NCBI RefSeq assembly: GCF_010882125.1
Contig: NZ_JAAGVZ010000003.1
Span: 1 to 64,000 of the forward strand
From: Peribacillus alkalitolerans
Lineage (GTDB): Bacteria; Bacillota; Bacilli; Bacillales; DSM-1321
DNA: 64,000 nucleotides
Direction: 5' to 3'
The position numbers and the translations under genes were made by a program. The notes below the pieces were generated by a model that did no database searches, was not told where the DNA came from, and was given only the letters and a program-made list of their open reading frames with translations. Positions 53,582-62,536 of this stretch are shown in pieces. Position 1 is the first letter of the stretch; every line of letters starts with the position of its first letter.

Positions 53582-54010
53582 TTATTTATTGGGAAATATC
53601 TTTTGCAAAGCCTCTTTTAACTCTGGTTTCACTTTTATTCTTGGACGAATAGCTTTAGCCATTTCTTCTGCTTCATCAACTGAAGCAGCTTGTCCTAAAG
53701 ATAAAAGCGTACCAATTGCAACCGTACCAGCCCTGTTACCCCCACCCCCACAGTGGAAATAAATCTTTTTACCACTTTTGTATGCATCCATCACTTCATT
53801 AATGGCTTTTTTCACCGATTCTTCTTGCTGGTCCGCATCATCAACAATTGGAACATGATAACGATTGTACGTCACATCGTTCTTAGGTGCTTCAGCTCTC
53901 AAATCAAATACTGTATCTACCTTTTCATTTTCTAGCACATCTTCAACGTCATTCACGCCGCCTATAAAGATTCTGTCTTTAATTAGCTCTTGATAATTTT
54001 TATTAGTCAT
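53582..54010 (-). CDS. dual-specificity-type protein phosphatase
   Basis: This 142-residue protein has the cysteine phosphatase signature HCGGGGNRAG (C87-x5-R93) preceded by TVFDLRAEAP and a possible general-acid Asp in VPIVDDAD. The four-glycine P-loop is unusual. It is the last gene of the arsR-arsB-arsC cluster, 11 bases after arsC. ArsC of the thioredoxin type evolved from a low-molecular-weight phosphatase, but this protein belongs to a different phosphatase fold. Its role in arsenic resistance is unknown; arsenate is a phosphate analogue and an obvious inhibitor or substrate analogue. Confidence 0.75.
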   Translation of the reverse strand: MTNKNYQELIKDRIFIGGVNDVEDVLENEKVDTVFDLRAEAPKNDVTYNRYHVPIVDDADQQEESVKKAINEVMDAYKSGKKIYFHCGGGGNRAGTVAIGTLLSLGQAASVDEAEEMAKAIRPRIKVKPELKEALQKIFPNK

Positions 54011-54021
54011 TGTTTTTCTCC

Positions 54022-54441
54022 TTATTTTCCAGTTTTTGCGAAGCGCTCGATTCTTTCTCCGATTTCATCGCGTACACGTTGGAAGAATGCCCATTTCTCT
54101 TCTTCTGTACCTTCCGCCTTCGCAGGATCATCAAAGCCCCAATGCTCTCTTTTAACATTAGGTGGTGTAACAGGGCAATGGTCTGCTGCATGTCCACATA
54201 ATGTCACGACTAAATCTGCATGATTTAGAATTTCTGGATCAATGGTATCTGATGTTTGATTTGAGATATCAATACCCGCTTCATTCATTACCTTTACTGC
54301 ATTAGGATTTAAACCGTGAGCCTCAAGACCAGCGCTCTTTATGTACCACTCGTCACTTAGATGTTTTTTTGCCCATCCCTCAGCCATTTGGCTTCTGCAA
54401 GAATTCCCTGTACATAAAAAGTATATCGTTTTTTTTGCCAA
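54022..54441 (-). CDS. arsC: arsenate reductase, thioredoxin-linked
   Basis: This 139-residue protein has the low-molecular-weight phosphatase-like P-loop CTGNSCRS (C10 to S17) and the redox pair C82/C89 in [10 protein letters not shown], matching B. subtilis ArsC residue for residue. It reduces arsenate to arsenite with electrons from thioredoxin; the arsenite is exported by ArsB. Follows arsB after 15 bases. Confidence 0.95.
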   Translation of the reverse strand: MAKKTIYFLCTGNSCRSQMAEGWAKKHLSDEWYIKSAGLEAHGLNPNAVKVMNEAGIDISNQTSDTIDPEILNHADLVVTLCGHAADHCPVTPPNVKREHWGFDDPAKAEGTEEEKWAFFQRVRDEIGERIERFAKTGK

Positions 54442-54456
54442 ATTGAACTCCCCTTT

Positions 54457-55755
54457 TTATGAAATAATAAGCAACCAAATATATAGACCAACCAGTGTGA
54501 TAAATAAAGTAGGAATCGTTAAAATGATACCAGTTTTAAAATAAGTGCCCCATGAGATTTTTACACCTTTTAAGCTTAAAACGTGAAGCCATAACAAAGT
54601 GGCAAGAGAGCCAATTGGAGTGATTTTCGGTCCTAGGTCTGAACCAATCACATTTGCATAGACAAGCGCTTCTCTTACTAATGCAGTAGTGTCCGTATCT
54701 GCAATCGCCAATGCATCTATCATGACAGTCGGCATATTATTCATAACGGAGGATAAAATTGCTGCTATAAATCCCATGCCAATAGTGGCAGCGAACAAAC
54801 CTTGGTCTGCAGTCACTTGAATTAAGTCTGATAGAACCGATGTTAGACCTGCATTTCTTAATCCATATACTACAACATACATTCCGACGGAGAAAAATAC
54901 GACTGCCCATGGGGCACCTTTTATTACTTGTCTCGTATGAACTGCTGAACTTTTTCTAGCCATGAATAAAAAGAAAATTGCAACGATCCCAGCTACTAAT
55001 GAAACCGGAATCTTTAATAGTTCACTAATAAAATAACCTGCTAACAGGATAGCTAATACTCCCCAAGACAACCTAAACATTTTATGATCTTTTATGGCTT
55101 CAGCTGGTTCCTTTAGATTTGAAAGCTTATAATCCTTTGGAATGCTTTTTCTGAAAAACAAATAAAGCACCAGGATGCTGGCACCTAGAGAAAACAAATT
55201 CGGAACAATCATCCTTGATGCATACTCGATAAAGCCAATGTTGAAATAACCGGCAGAAACGATGTTGACCAAGTTACTAACTATTAATGGCAATGAAGTT
55301 GTATCTGCGATGAATCCACTTGCCATGATAAACGGAAAGACCATTTTCTCTTCAAATTTTAAATTCCGAACCATCGCAAGAACGATCGGTGTTAAGATCA
55401 AGGCTGCACCATCATTGGAAAAAAATGCGGAAACGATCGCTCCTAAAAATGCTACATAAATGAACATGCCTATGCCTTTTCCTTTTGCTGCCCTCGCCAT
55501 ATGTAGAGCCGACCATTCAAAAAATCCAATTTCATCTAGAATTAATGAGATAATAATAATTGCGATAAACGTTAACGTTGCATTCCATACAATAGATGTC
55601 ACATCCAATACGTCACCGAAATCAACAACTCTAGCTATTAATGATAGAACTGCTCCCCCCATGGCTGACCATCCAATCGAAAGCCCTTTTGGCTGCCAGA
55701 TAACGAGGACTATTGTAATAAGAAAAATCAGTGATGCCAAAATTACAGAAGTCAT
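54457..55755 (-). CDS. arsB: arsenite efflux permease ArsB (ArsB/NhaD type)
   Basis: This 432-residue protein has about twelve transmembrane helices and the ArsB-type segments [33 protein letters not shown] and [21 protein letters not shown]. It is a cytoplasmic-membrane arsenite/antimonite exporter. Second gene of the operon, 18 bases after arsR. Confidence 0.93.
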   Translation of the reverse strand: MTSVILASLIFLITIVLVIWQPKGLSIGWSAMGGAVLSLIARVVDFGDVLDVTSIVWNATLTFIAIIIISLILDEIGFFEWSALHMARAAKGKGIGMFIYVAFLGAIVSAFFSNDGAALILTPIVLAMVRNLKFEEKMVFPFIMASGFIADTTSLPLIVSNLVNIVSAGYFNIGFIEYASRMIVPNLFSLGASILVLYLFFRKSIPKDYKLSNLKEPAEAIKDHKMFRLSWGVLAILLAGYFISELLKIPVSLVAGIVAIFFLFMARKSSAVHTRQVIKGAPWAVVFFSVGMYVVVYGLRNAGLTSVLSDLIQVTADQGLFAATIGMGFIAAILSSVMNNMPTVMIDALAIADTDTTALVREALVYANVIGSDLGPKITPIGSLATLLWLHVLSLKGVKISWGTYFKTGIILTIPTLFITLVGLYIWLLIIS

Positions 55756-55773
55756 GTACTCCTATGCTCCCCT

Positions 55774-56121
55774 TTACTCACAAGAAATGCGTAAACCTTG
55801 GACTTCCAACTCCGTCAATAAATGATTCTGATCCGTTAGTTGTCCCAATAAATTCGATACAAACGGGTAATGTTCATGGTCTTTGTTAATGGCATAGAAA
55901 ATCCATTGCCCTCTGCGATTTTCTTTGACCAGGCCCGCATCACGAAGTTTACGAAGATGTTGGCTAATCGCAGGCTGACTTGTTTTAAAAATCTCTACAA
56001 ATTCACACACACAGCAATCATTACTTGCTAACATTTTCATCATCGTCAAACGAGTCTTATCGCTAAGCAATTTCAATACTTGAGACGCATCTTGAATATC
56101 AACCGTCATTTTCACGTCCAC
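55774..56121 (-). CDS. arsR: arsenic-responsive repressor ArsR
   Basis: Winged-helix repressor, 115 residues if it starts at the GTG at 56121 (GGGGGTG in front) or 112 from the ATG at 56109. The ATG at 56148 that would give 124 residues lies inside the operator, so I reject it. LLSDKTRLTMMKMLAS leads to NDCCVCEF, the As(III)-binding cysteines, and the recognition helix TSQPAISQHLRKLRDAGLV. Confidence 0.92.
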   Translation of the reverse strand: MDVKMTVDIQDASQVLKLLSDKTRLTMMKMLASNDCCVCEFVEIFKTSQPAISQHLRKLRDAGLVKENRRGQWIFYAINKDHEHYPFVSNLLGQLTDQNHLLTELEVQGLRISCE

Positions 56122-56139
56122 GATGTCACCCCCTATTTC

Positions 56140-56163
56140 GCAAATCATTATATAATGATTTGC
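56140..56163. promoter_or_regulatory. ars operator, perfect palindrome
   Basis: A 24-base perfect palindrome centred at 56151/56152 with half-site GCAAATCATTAT. It lies directly in front of arsR, as expected for autorepression by a dimeric ArsR. Confidence 0.8.
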
Positions 56164-56184
56164 TTATATATTCAAACTAAAATG

Positions 56185-56427
56185 TTATCTATCCCTTTGA
56201 GTAGGTTCACTCCAGATAATAGTCTTTAACACTTGAAAAGGAATATCCAGTACCTTTGATAAGTTTTCTATTAAGGAATCCGTCGGATATACCTCTCCCT
56301 TTTCTAAGCGGTCCACCATATATAAATTAGTCCTAATCAGAACAGAGAATTTCTCACGAGTAAGTTTTTTGCGTTCTCTCTCAAGCTGGATAAACGCACC
56401 GTATTCTTTGCATGGTTTCTTTAACAT
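56185..56427 (-). CDS. XRE-type helix-turn-helix regulator
   Basis: 80 residues from the ATG at 56427 (GAGGTGGATGGCG in front). A single HTH_3 domain: IQLERERKKLTREKFSVLIR, then VDRLEKGEVYPTDSLIENLSKVLDI. A short Cys-containing head, no sensor domain. It lies upstream of the ars operator on the same strand but the palindrome and promoter separate them. Target unknown. Confidence 0.8.
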   Translation of the reverse strand: MLKKPCKEYGAFIQLERERKKLTREKFSVLIRTNLYMVDRLEKGEVYPTDSLIENLSKVLDIPFQVLKTIIWSEPTQRDR

Positions 56428-56610
56428 CGCCATCCACCTCAAATATATTGTTAGTTATATGATAAACGGATTATGTGAAGGGATTATTAATTCGATATTA
56501 ATATTTGTAAAAGGAGTAATAAATATTTGGATGGATTAGAGGCATGGTACCCTAGTAAGGGCCCTGCTGAGGTGAAGTTATTTTGACTTAGTTTATTATA
56601 GTGATTAATA

Positions 56611-56690
56611 GATTCGATTGTATTTTTGTGTTTTCGAATGTATTTTTGGGTTTTCGAATGTATTTTTGAGGTTTCGTTTGTATTTATACG
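56611..56690. repeat. four tandem 20-bp repeats
   Basis: Four contiguous 20-base units; the two central ones (56631-56650, 56651-56670) are TTTTCGAATGTATTTTTGGG and TTTTCGAATGTATTTTTGAG, the outer ones more diverged. They lie in the gene-free stretch 56443-56880, where I see nothing else supportable. Confidence 0.85.
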
Positions 56691-56880
56691 ATGTTCCATT
56701 GAATTTGGATTTTGAATGGTTGAGCAGATCCATTTACTAAGCTCCTGGGCATAATGATGAAAGAAATCCTCAATTTTTCATTGAAATAGACTTTTTGATG
56801 ACCTTTTCACAGTTCTTCCCGCTATAAAAGGCAATATAAATTCAAACAAAAAAAGATGCCTATGATTGGGCACCTTATCA

Positions 56881-57834
56881 TCAACGTTGAACTTCTTTTT
56901 TACTTGTACCTACACTCTCAATTCCCTTTTTGATTACTTTCCATAGAAATAATTTAGGAATTTCGCGGCCTTTAAAATATGTAAATAAATAGCACCCCAG
57001 AATGACGATACCGCTTCCGATTGCTTGGATCCTTGTCATTTGTTCCCCTAAAAAGATATACGCCAAAATAGCAGTAAAAATCGGATTGAAGTTTAAGAAA
57101 ATCCCTGATGTTGTCGCCCCTAGTTTCTGAACACCGATATTCCAAAATAACATACACAATACGGTCGATACGACTCCTGTATAGAGAATGGATGTGAGGA
57201 ATGAAGAGTTCAAATTGGTTACTGTAAAATTGGTTACGTTGAACGGGAGTAGTACCATAAGTCCAAATATTCCTGAGTAAAAAGTGGACATTAGTGGAGA
57301 TGTCACTCTAGATGCCCATTTACTCGAAACAGAATAGATTCCCCAGATGCAAACCGCGATGATCATCCATACATCACCTGTATTGAAATCTAATGAACAT
57401 AACAAATTTAATTCACCTTTTAATAGAAAAAGAATAACTCCAAAGAGCGATAGAATCATTGAGAAAATTTGTAGTGGATTCATTTTTTCCTTTAGAACGA
57501 GAAACGAAAAAACAGCGATGGAAATGGCATTCAGGGTAGAAATTAAACCCACATTAGTTGCAGATGTTTTTTCTAATGCCCAAAACTGAAAAAGGTTAAA
57601 AAGAGCTACTCCTGATATTCCCATGATCAATAAAGGCAGGAACGCGGCTTTAGGTGGGAATAGCTTCTTTTCCTTCCACCAAACGAGTGGAAATAAACAG
57701 ACAATCGCAATCCCCCACCTTAAAGTAGTCAAAGTCATTGGTGAAGCATGTGCTACAAGAGATTTTCCAACTACAAAATTCCCACCCCATAAAAAACTCG
57801 TCAATATCAGCAACAACATATAAAAAATCGGCAT
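56881..57834 (-). CDS. EamA/DMT-family transporter
   Basis: 317 residues from the ATG at 57834 (GGGAG in front), with ten predicted helices in two EamA repeats (SFLWGGNFVVGKSLVAHASP, and later VWMIIAVCIWGIYSVSSKWA). Drug/metabolite exporter; substrate not readable. Divergent from an Lrp-type regulator, and such pairs often control amino-acid export. Confidence 0.88.
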   Translation of the reverse strand: MPIFYMLLLILTSFLWGGNFVVGKSLVAHASPMTLTTLRWGIAIVCLFPLVWWKEKKLFPPKAAFLPLLIMGISGVALFNLFQFWALEKTSATNVGLISTLNAISIAVFSFLVLKEKMNPLQIFSMILSLFGVILFLLKGELNLLCSLDFNTGDVWMIIAVCIWGIYSVSSKWASRVTSPLMSTFYSGIFGLMVLLPFNVTNFTVTNLNSSFLTSILYTGVVSTVLCMLFWNIGVQKLGATTSGIFLNFNPIFTAILAYIFLGEQMTRIQAIGSGIVILGCYLFTYFKGREIPKLFLWKVIKKGIESVGTSKKEVQR

Positions 57835-58053
57835 ATTCAAAAACTCCCATTCCAATTTCACTGCTGTTGATTTTGTGAAATTCAAGTATTGTTATATAAA
57901 TTTTAACACCCACCTTTATTTCACCATATATTATTTTGTATAATATAATTAATTCAAAATAATCAAAAGGAAAATACATAAATCAAGGAATTTTATTCAT
58001 CCCACCCGCCAAAATCATCTCATTTACCGAATAATCGAAAGGGAGTATATGCT

Positions 58054-58524
58054 ATGGAATCTATAGGAAGCAAAATTTTAGACGAGGTCGATCTTCAAAT
58101 ATTGGATACTCTGCAAAAAGATGCCCAATTAAGCAATGCAGAGCTTGCAAGGAGTGTGAACCTATCCCCTCCAGCTACACATGCCAGGGTTAAACGTCTT
58201 GAAATCGAAGGCTATATCGATCGGCAAGTCGCGATCCTGAATCAAGAGAAGCTTGGTTTTGACTTGCTTTGTTTTATATTTATCAACACTAATATCCACC
58301 AATCGGACATGCTTGAGGTATTGGAGAAGGCATTAATGGAAATGCCGGAAGTTTTGGAGTGTCACTTGCTGACCGGAGAGTATGACTACCTTTTAAAAGT
58401 CGCCAATAAAGATCGTAAGGAATTAGAGAATTTTATTCGAAAGTTAAACCAGCTTGGCATCTCACGAATTCAGACGAGTTTAGCATTAAGAGAAATAAAA
58501 TACTCAACTGCACTTCCCCTATGA
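58054..58524 (+). CDS. Lrp/AsnC-family transcription regulator
   Basis: This 156-residue protein has an N-terminal winged helix (LDEVDLQILDTLQKDAQLSNAELARSVNLSPPATHARVKRLE) and a RAM/AsnC ligand-binding domain (VLECHLLTGEYDYLLKVANKD). It lies divergently from the EamA exporter and probably regulates it in response to an amino acid. AAAGGGAG precedes the ATG. Confidence 0.92.
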   Translation: MESIGSKILDEVDLQILDTLQKDAQLSNAELARSVNLSPPATHARVKRLEIEGYIDRQVAILNQEKLGFDLLCFIFINTNIHQSDMLEVLEKALMEMPEVLECHLLTGEYDYLLKVANKDRKELENFIRKLNQLGISRIQTSLALREIKYSTALPL

Positions 58525-58571
58525 AAAAAATAACCATCTTAATGTTGAGTAAACATTAAAATGGTTTTTTC

Positions 58572-59327
58572 TCAATAGGAAAATAACTCATGGACCCGTT
58601 TTCTAAAGGTCGTATAATTATGTACGGCATCCTCAATAACTAAAAACCTTGTATTTGGAACCTTCTCTTTCAAAATCTCATATACGGCTTGATTGGAAGC
58701 TAAAAATTCTCGGTTCACTTCCTCGTTATTTACGGCTTCCTTAGTGCCAGAGTCCATATAAAAACTTTCAATTAAGGACAAATCGGAATTCTGCAATAGT
58801 TGTTCGATTTCCTCCTGGTTTCGCCAAAAAGCGGAAGATAGGACAATAATGTTTTTGAAAATGTGTGGATACTGGCAAGCAGCATAAGTAGAAATCAGTC
58901 CCCCTAAGGAGATTCCCGCCATGGAGGTCCGGTCCACAATAGTTGGGTACTTATTATCAATAAGTGGCTTCAATTCAGAAACTATAAAGTCTACGTACTG
59001 CTTTCCTTTCCCACCAACTGTACTGACTTCACCCAAAATCCTTTTACTGTATTCACCCTGGACCCACGGACAATACTCATTGATTCTTTCCTCACTGTTT
59101 TGGTCAATGGCCACCACGATCACTTCCAACTCATTTTGATCCAGGTAGTTCTCTAGATTCAAAGAGACTCCACCAATTGCCCCTTCGTCTTGAAAAACAT
59201 TTTGACCATCGTGCATATATAAAACGGGATATCTCTTCTCAGTCATTTCATAGTTTTTAGGCAAATAGACTCGAATCATCCGTTCTTTTTTAAATGATGT
59301 CATATTGACAGTGAAAATTTCTAACAC
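58572..59327 (-). CDS. alpha/beta-hydrolase esterase (Fes/EstD-like)
   Basis: This 251-residue protein has the family start ERMIRVYLPKNYEMTEKRYPVLYMHDGQNVF, the nucleophile elbow GISLGG (Ser), and a late His in EDAVHNYTTFRKR. It resembles the enterochelin-esterase/esterase D (COG2819) group. No signal peptide, so cytoplasmic. No siderophore genes are nearby, so the substrate is open. Confidence 0.88.
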   Translation of the reverse strand: MLEIFTVNMTSFKKERMIRVYLPKNYEMTEKRYPVLYMHDGQNVFQDEGAIGGVSLNLENYLDQNELEVIVVAIDQNSEERINEYCPWVQGEYSKRILGEVSTVGGKGKQYVDFIVSELKPLIDNKYPTIVDRTSMAGISLGGLISTYAACQYPHIFKNIIVLSSAFWRNQEEIEQLLQNSDLSLIESFYMDSGTKEAVNNEEVNREFLASNQAVYEILKEKVPNTRFLVIEDAVHNYTTFRKRVHELFSY

Positions 59328-59450
59328 TTTAATCCCTCCATCTTTTTTAAAAAAATATTACCATAAATTTCATAATAGTTGTTTCGGTAAATTCTGATTC
59401 TATAGATAATTACTTCTATGAATTTTAATAGGTAGTTCCGATAAACAATA

Positions 59451-59487
59451 AAATCAACGCTCAGATTAATAATCTGAGCGTTGATTT
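59451..59487. terminator. bidirectional hairpin near the ohrR locus
   Basis: Arms AAATCAACGCTCAGATT/AATCTGAGCGTTGATTT around three bases; with A/T-rich flanks it can terminate on both strands. Confidence 0.7.
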
Positions 59488-59576
59488 ATTAATAGATATC
59501 CAAGTGTTATTTAATTCGTTCTTTTAGTTTTCCTCTTTATTATCGGAACTATTTAGAATTTCGAGCATCCATTGTT

Positions 59577-60005
59577 TTATTTATCTTGCAATCTTTTCAA
59601 AATGGTAGTGAGAGTTTGGTCCAAGGATCTTAATTCTTCAAGACTCATCGTCATGTTCTCTAATAAATTGGAAGGAATGCATTCCGCTTTATGCTTCATT
59701 TCTTCCCCTTTTTTAGTAAGAGTGATGATGACATTTCTTTCATCTTCAGCTGATCTTTTACGCTCAACAAGATGATTGGCTTCCATTCTTTTTAACATAG
59801 GTGTTAAAGTGCCCGAATCTAGAAATAACCTCTGACCTAGCTCTTTAACCGTCGCTGAATTTTTCTCCCAAAGGACTAGTAGCACTAAGTATTGAGGATA
59901 TGTAACATCTAATTCCTCAAGCAATCCTCTATACAATTTCGTGATTTCCCGTTCGGCTGTATAGATTTTAAAACAAATTTGATTTTCGAGTTTTAATTTG
60001 TCCAT
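59577..60005 (-). CDS. ohrR: organic-peroxide sensor OhrR (MarR family)
   Basis: This 142-residue MarR-type repressor has LENQICFKIYTAEREITKLYRGLLEELDVTYPQYLVLLVLWE with the sensing cysteine at position 11 (equivalent to Cys15 of B. subtilis), and SGTLTPMLKRMEANHLVERKRS as winged helix. Only the N-terminal Cys is of the one-Cys type; another Cys at about 108 is not at a known position. It represses the divergent ohr gene until oxidised by organic hydroperoxides. Confidence 0.92.
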   Translation of the reverse strand: MDKLKLENQICFKIYTAEREITKLYRGLLEELDVTYPQYLVLLVLWEKNSATVKELGQRLFLDSGTLTPMLKRMEANHLVERKRSAEDERNVIITLTKKGEEMKHKAECIPSNLLENMTMSLEELRSLDQTLTTILKRLQDK

Positions 60006-60068
60006 GTCTATTTCCTTTCAACCATTATGTTTCTCCATTATATAACAAGAATCTAGAATTCCAAAAAC

Positions 60069-60140
60069 ACAATTCAATTGTACTCAATTTAATTGTTGAC
60101 TTACAATACACTCTATTGTACCATTCGATTGTACACGATT
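60069..60140. promoter_or_regulatory. OhrR operators and ohr promoter
   Basis: ACAATTCAATTGTAC followed by TCAATTTAATTGT (60069-60096) fits the known TACAATTAAATTGTA operator pair. A second, more diverged site covers 60112-60140. In between, TTGACT (60096-60101) and TACCAT (60119-60124), 17 bases apart, form the ohr promoter, so repressor binding would block it. Confidence 0.7.
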
Positions 60141-60175
60141 TAATTTTATAAAATATAAAAAGGGAGAGATATAAC

Positions 60176-60598
60176 ATGGAAAAATTATTTACAGCTCGCG
60201 CTACAGCACAAGGTGGAAGATTAGGAACGGTTAAAAGTGATGATGGAACTATTGATCTTGCTCTGTCCATGCCAAAATCTTTAGGTGGGCAAGGCTTAGA
60301 TAATGCAACCAATCCTGAACAACTATTTGCGGCTGGGTATGCATCATGTTTTGATAGTGCTTTAAATTTAGTAGCAAGACAATCAAGAAAGAGAATTGAA
60401 TCAAAAGTTACGGCAGAAGTTTCCCTTGGAAAAGATACGGATGGAGGTTTCGGATTAGCTGTAGTTTTAAATGTTGCTGTTGATGGAGTTTCATTGGAAG
60501 AAGCTGAAGAATTGATCAAACTAGCACATGGTGTTTGCCCATATTCTAAGGCAATAAGAGGAAACATTGAAGTAGAATTGAAAACTAGCTTAATATAA
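60176..60598 (+). CDS. ohr: organic hydroperoxide resistance protein Ohr
   Basis: This 140-residue OsmC/Ohr peroxidase has the catalytic C58 in YASCFDSAL and C121 in HGVCPYSKA, plus TARATAQGGRLGTVKSDDG at the start. It reduces organic hydroperoxides with dihydrolipoyl proteins. GGGAGAG precedes the ATG. Divergent from ohrR. Confidence 0.95.
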   Translation: MEKLFTARATAQGGRLGTVKSDDGTIDLALSMPKSLGGQGLDNATNPEQLFAAGYASCFDSALNLVARQSRKRIESKVTAEVSLGKDTDGGFGLAVVLNVAVDGVSLEEAEELIKLAHGVCPYSKAIRGNIEVELKTSLI

Positions 60599-60606
60599 TT
60601 TGCTTC

Positions 60607-60636
60607 AACCACTCTTTCAAAGGGTGGTTTTCTTTT
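60607..60636 (+). terminator. terminator of ohr
   Basis: Arms AACCACTC/GGGTGGTT followed by TTCTTTTTT. Confidence 0.85.
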
Positions 60637-60760
60637 TTCGAGTTATTATTTTACGGAATTTCCCTATTGTTATACAATATAGAAAATCAAATCTATTATT
60701 TGCAGTATTTACCTTTTTCTACTCTTTTATTTTTAACTAATCAAAAAGGTGAGTGATGAA

Positions 60761-61591
60761 ATGAGTATGGTCTATAATCAAGGCATCGATCTTAAAGAGT
60801 ATTTTTCAAAAAATAAGCATGATTTTGAAGAGAGGCTTTTGTCAGAGGCTATAACGGTAAGAGAAAAGATTAAAGAGATTCAGCAAATTGGGAACATTAA
60901 TCTCATAGAGAATGCACACAAATTAGTACTTTACGTCATAAATCAAAATGAAGAAGATTTGGTTTCATTTGCTGCTAACGAAGGCATCGTTTGGGCCAAA
61001 TATCAAATGACATTATCTTTTAAACTCGAGTGGGTACAGGCGATAAGACGTACTCTTTGGCATTTTCTATATAGTTTTGATAATTTAAGTGAAGTACCTA
61101 CCAATCGGGAAGAATTTTTCTCAACTGAGAAAACGATCAATCAATATTTCGATCTATTCTTAAACTGCTTTTTTATTAGTTATTCCAAATTTAAAGATGA
61201 ATTGCTTGATGCGCAGAGAGAATTAGTCGCAAACCTTTCAGTCCCTATTATTCCTATTTCTCCAACAATCTGTATCTTACCGCTAATAGGTGCAATTGAT
61301 TCTTATCGTTCAACTTCGATTGAAGAAAAAGTTTTGACTGAAATAGGCAAATTACATATCCAAACCTTAATTTTAGACCTTTCCGGAATAGCACAAATGG
61401 AAGCGATTGTTATCAATCACTTAAGTAAACTTATTGATGGGGTTTCAATGATGGGCTGCAAAGCAATCATTACAGGATTACGCCCTGAAATCGTAAGAAA
61501 TATGATTAAACAAGGCTTTTCATTTGAGCAAAAAGCAGAAACGAAAGGCTCATTGCAACAAGCTTTAAAGGAATATGTTACGTTTAATTAA
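60761..61591 (+). CDS. RsbR-like STAS-domain protein
   Basis: 276 residues from the ATG at 60761 (AAAGGTG in front; the GTG at 60749 is part of the site). The N-terminal 170 residues form a helical, RsbRD-like sensor domain without visible cofactor residues. The C-terminal STAS domain (about 175-275) shows PLIGAIDSYRS, LILDLSGIAQMEAIVINHL and MGCKAIITGLRPEI. The phosphorylatable Thr of RsbR (usually DLTG) is Ser here. It may be a stressosome component acting on sigma-B, but no rsb genes are in the window. Confidence 0.8.
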   Translation: MSMVYNQGIDLKEYFSKNKHDFEERLLSEAITVREKIKEIQQIGNINLIENAHKLVLYVINQNEEDLVSFAANEGIVWAKYQMTLSFKLEWVQAIRRTLWHFLYSFDNLSEVPTNREEFFSTEKTINQYFDLFLNCFFISYSKFKDELLDAQRELVANLSVPIIPISPTICILPLIGAIDSYRSTSIEEKVLTEIGKLHIQTLILDLSGIAQMEAIVINHLSKLIDGVSMMGCKAIITGLRPEIVRNMIKQGFSFEQKAETKGSLQQALKEYVTFN

Positions 61592-61666
61592 ATAACTCGC
61601 CCATTGCGATCAAAAGAGTGCTGATGCACTATTACAATTTTCTTTAAATTGGCATTACTGTTAAAA

Positions 61667-61700
61667 AGGAGGCTGGCATGATTTCTATGCCAGCCTCCTT
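61667..61700. terminator. bidirectional terminator
   Basis: Perfect arms AAGGAGGCTGGCAT/ATGCCAGCCTCCTT with A-runs and T-runs outside, between the convergent STAS and Lmo0954-like genes. Confidence 0.9.
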
Positions 61701-61705
61701 ATCAT

Positions 61706-62038
61706 TTATTTTAAACTCGCCCATTCTTTTTCGAAATTTGTAAATGGGTCATTTTTTCCGATCATATCTGGTTTAGACCATTTTTTATAGACGACATAAA
61801 GCGCATAGGCAGCCACTAAACCAATGATAGATGGAACATTCGAAATTGCTGCGATTAACATGATGATCCCGACAGTTGCCCACAGAATTTTCTTCATCGT
61901 ACTCTCCTTTTTCAAAAACCCCTTTAACGCATAATATGCGATTGCTAATGAAATCACTAATCCAACAATAGGACCAAAGTTTGCCAACAACACAATTGCT
62001 GAAATTCCTCCAACAAGCAATAAACCCAATTTCTTCAT
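61706..62038 (-). CDS. Lmo0954-like small membrane protein
   Basis: This 110-residue protein has three to four hydrophobic helices and ends with the soluble tail DPFTNFEKEWASLK. Similar Bacillus/Listeria proteins are often mis-annotated as flagellar basal-body rod proteins and lie near envelope-stress (Lia/Psp) genes. No flagellar features are visible. AAAGGAGGGCG precedes the ATG. Confidence 0.7.
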   Translation of the reverse strand: MKKLGLLLVGGISAIVLLANFGPIVGLVISLAIAYYALKGFLKKESTMKKILWATVGIIMLIAAISNVPSIIGLVAAYALYVVYKKWSKPDMIGKNDPFTNFEKEWASLK

Positions 62039-62329
62039 AAGTTTCGCCCTCCTTTGTTATATTTCTATTTTATCTCGAAGATTGGCTGGCCATAATCGAC
62101 CTCGGCTATATTTTGTGGTAAGACTGGAGACGTATTTATTGATTTTTTTTTCATAATAAAAAATCAAATGAATAAGGAGCTTTTAGATCAACATTAACAT
62201 CATCAGAAATTTGTGCCTTGTGGGAACATTAAATGGTTTTTTATCCCATTATAGACAGATGTAATTAAAACTCAATATGTTTTTGAATTAGTCTAATAAA
62301 GTCTTCGAAGCATATATTATAGAGAGATG

Positions 62330-62433
62330 TGGCAAAGCCACCCCTCCTCCCTGACACCTTTACCAACATGAGGTACTGGTAACTTGGTTGCTATTTTCCA
62401 AAGGCCACCCCTGTATTATAGGGTGGTTTCTTT
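62330..62433 (+). ncRNA. candidate C-rich small RNA or attenuated leader
   Basis: A run with clear structure but no frame: a TATATTATAG promoter-like start at about 62313-62322, then gtggcaaagccacccctcc and further C-rich words (CCACCCCTCCTCCC), a central hairpin-prone segment, and an intrinsic terminator CCACCCC/GGGTGG followed by TTTCTTTG at 62405-62433. C-rich unpaired stretches are the usual seed of Gram-positive small RNAs such as RsaE/RoxS and FsrA. It could instead be the leader of the gene at 62537. The rest of 62039-62329 shows nothing. Confidence 0.5.
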
Positions 62434-62536
62434 GTGTTTTTAAAAAGTTTCAAGATAATACTTTATATAAAATCCTAGTTATCTTATACTCTAACTAACC
62501 AACTTTTACCATTTTATACCACGAGGTGATGATTGA

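Noticed and set aside
54003-54223. Several overlapping frames opposite arsC
   Set aside because: They are shadows of arsC, whose catalytic residues and operon context are unambiguous.
56122-56148. N-terminal extension of ArsR (start at ATG 56148)
   Set aside because: These codons overlap the 24-base operator palindrome and precede the good ribosome site for the GTG at 56121.
56611-56690. CRISPR array
   Set aside because: The repeats are contiguous without spacers and no cas gene is nearby.
56487-56699. 70-codon frame on the minus strand over the 20-bp repeats
   Set aside because: The repetitive peptide (KIHSKTQKYIRKHK) is a by-product of the tandem DNA repeat; there is no ribosome site.
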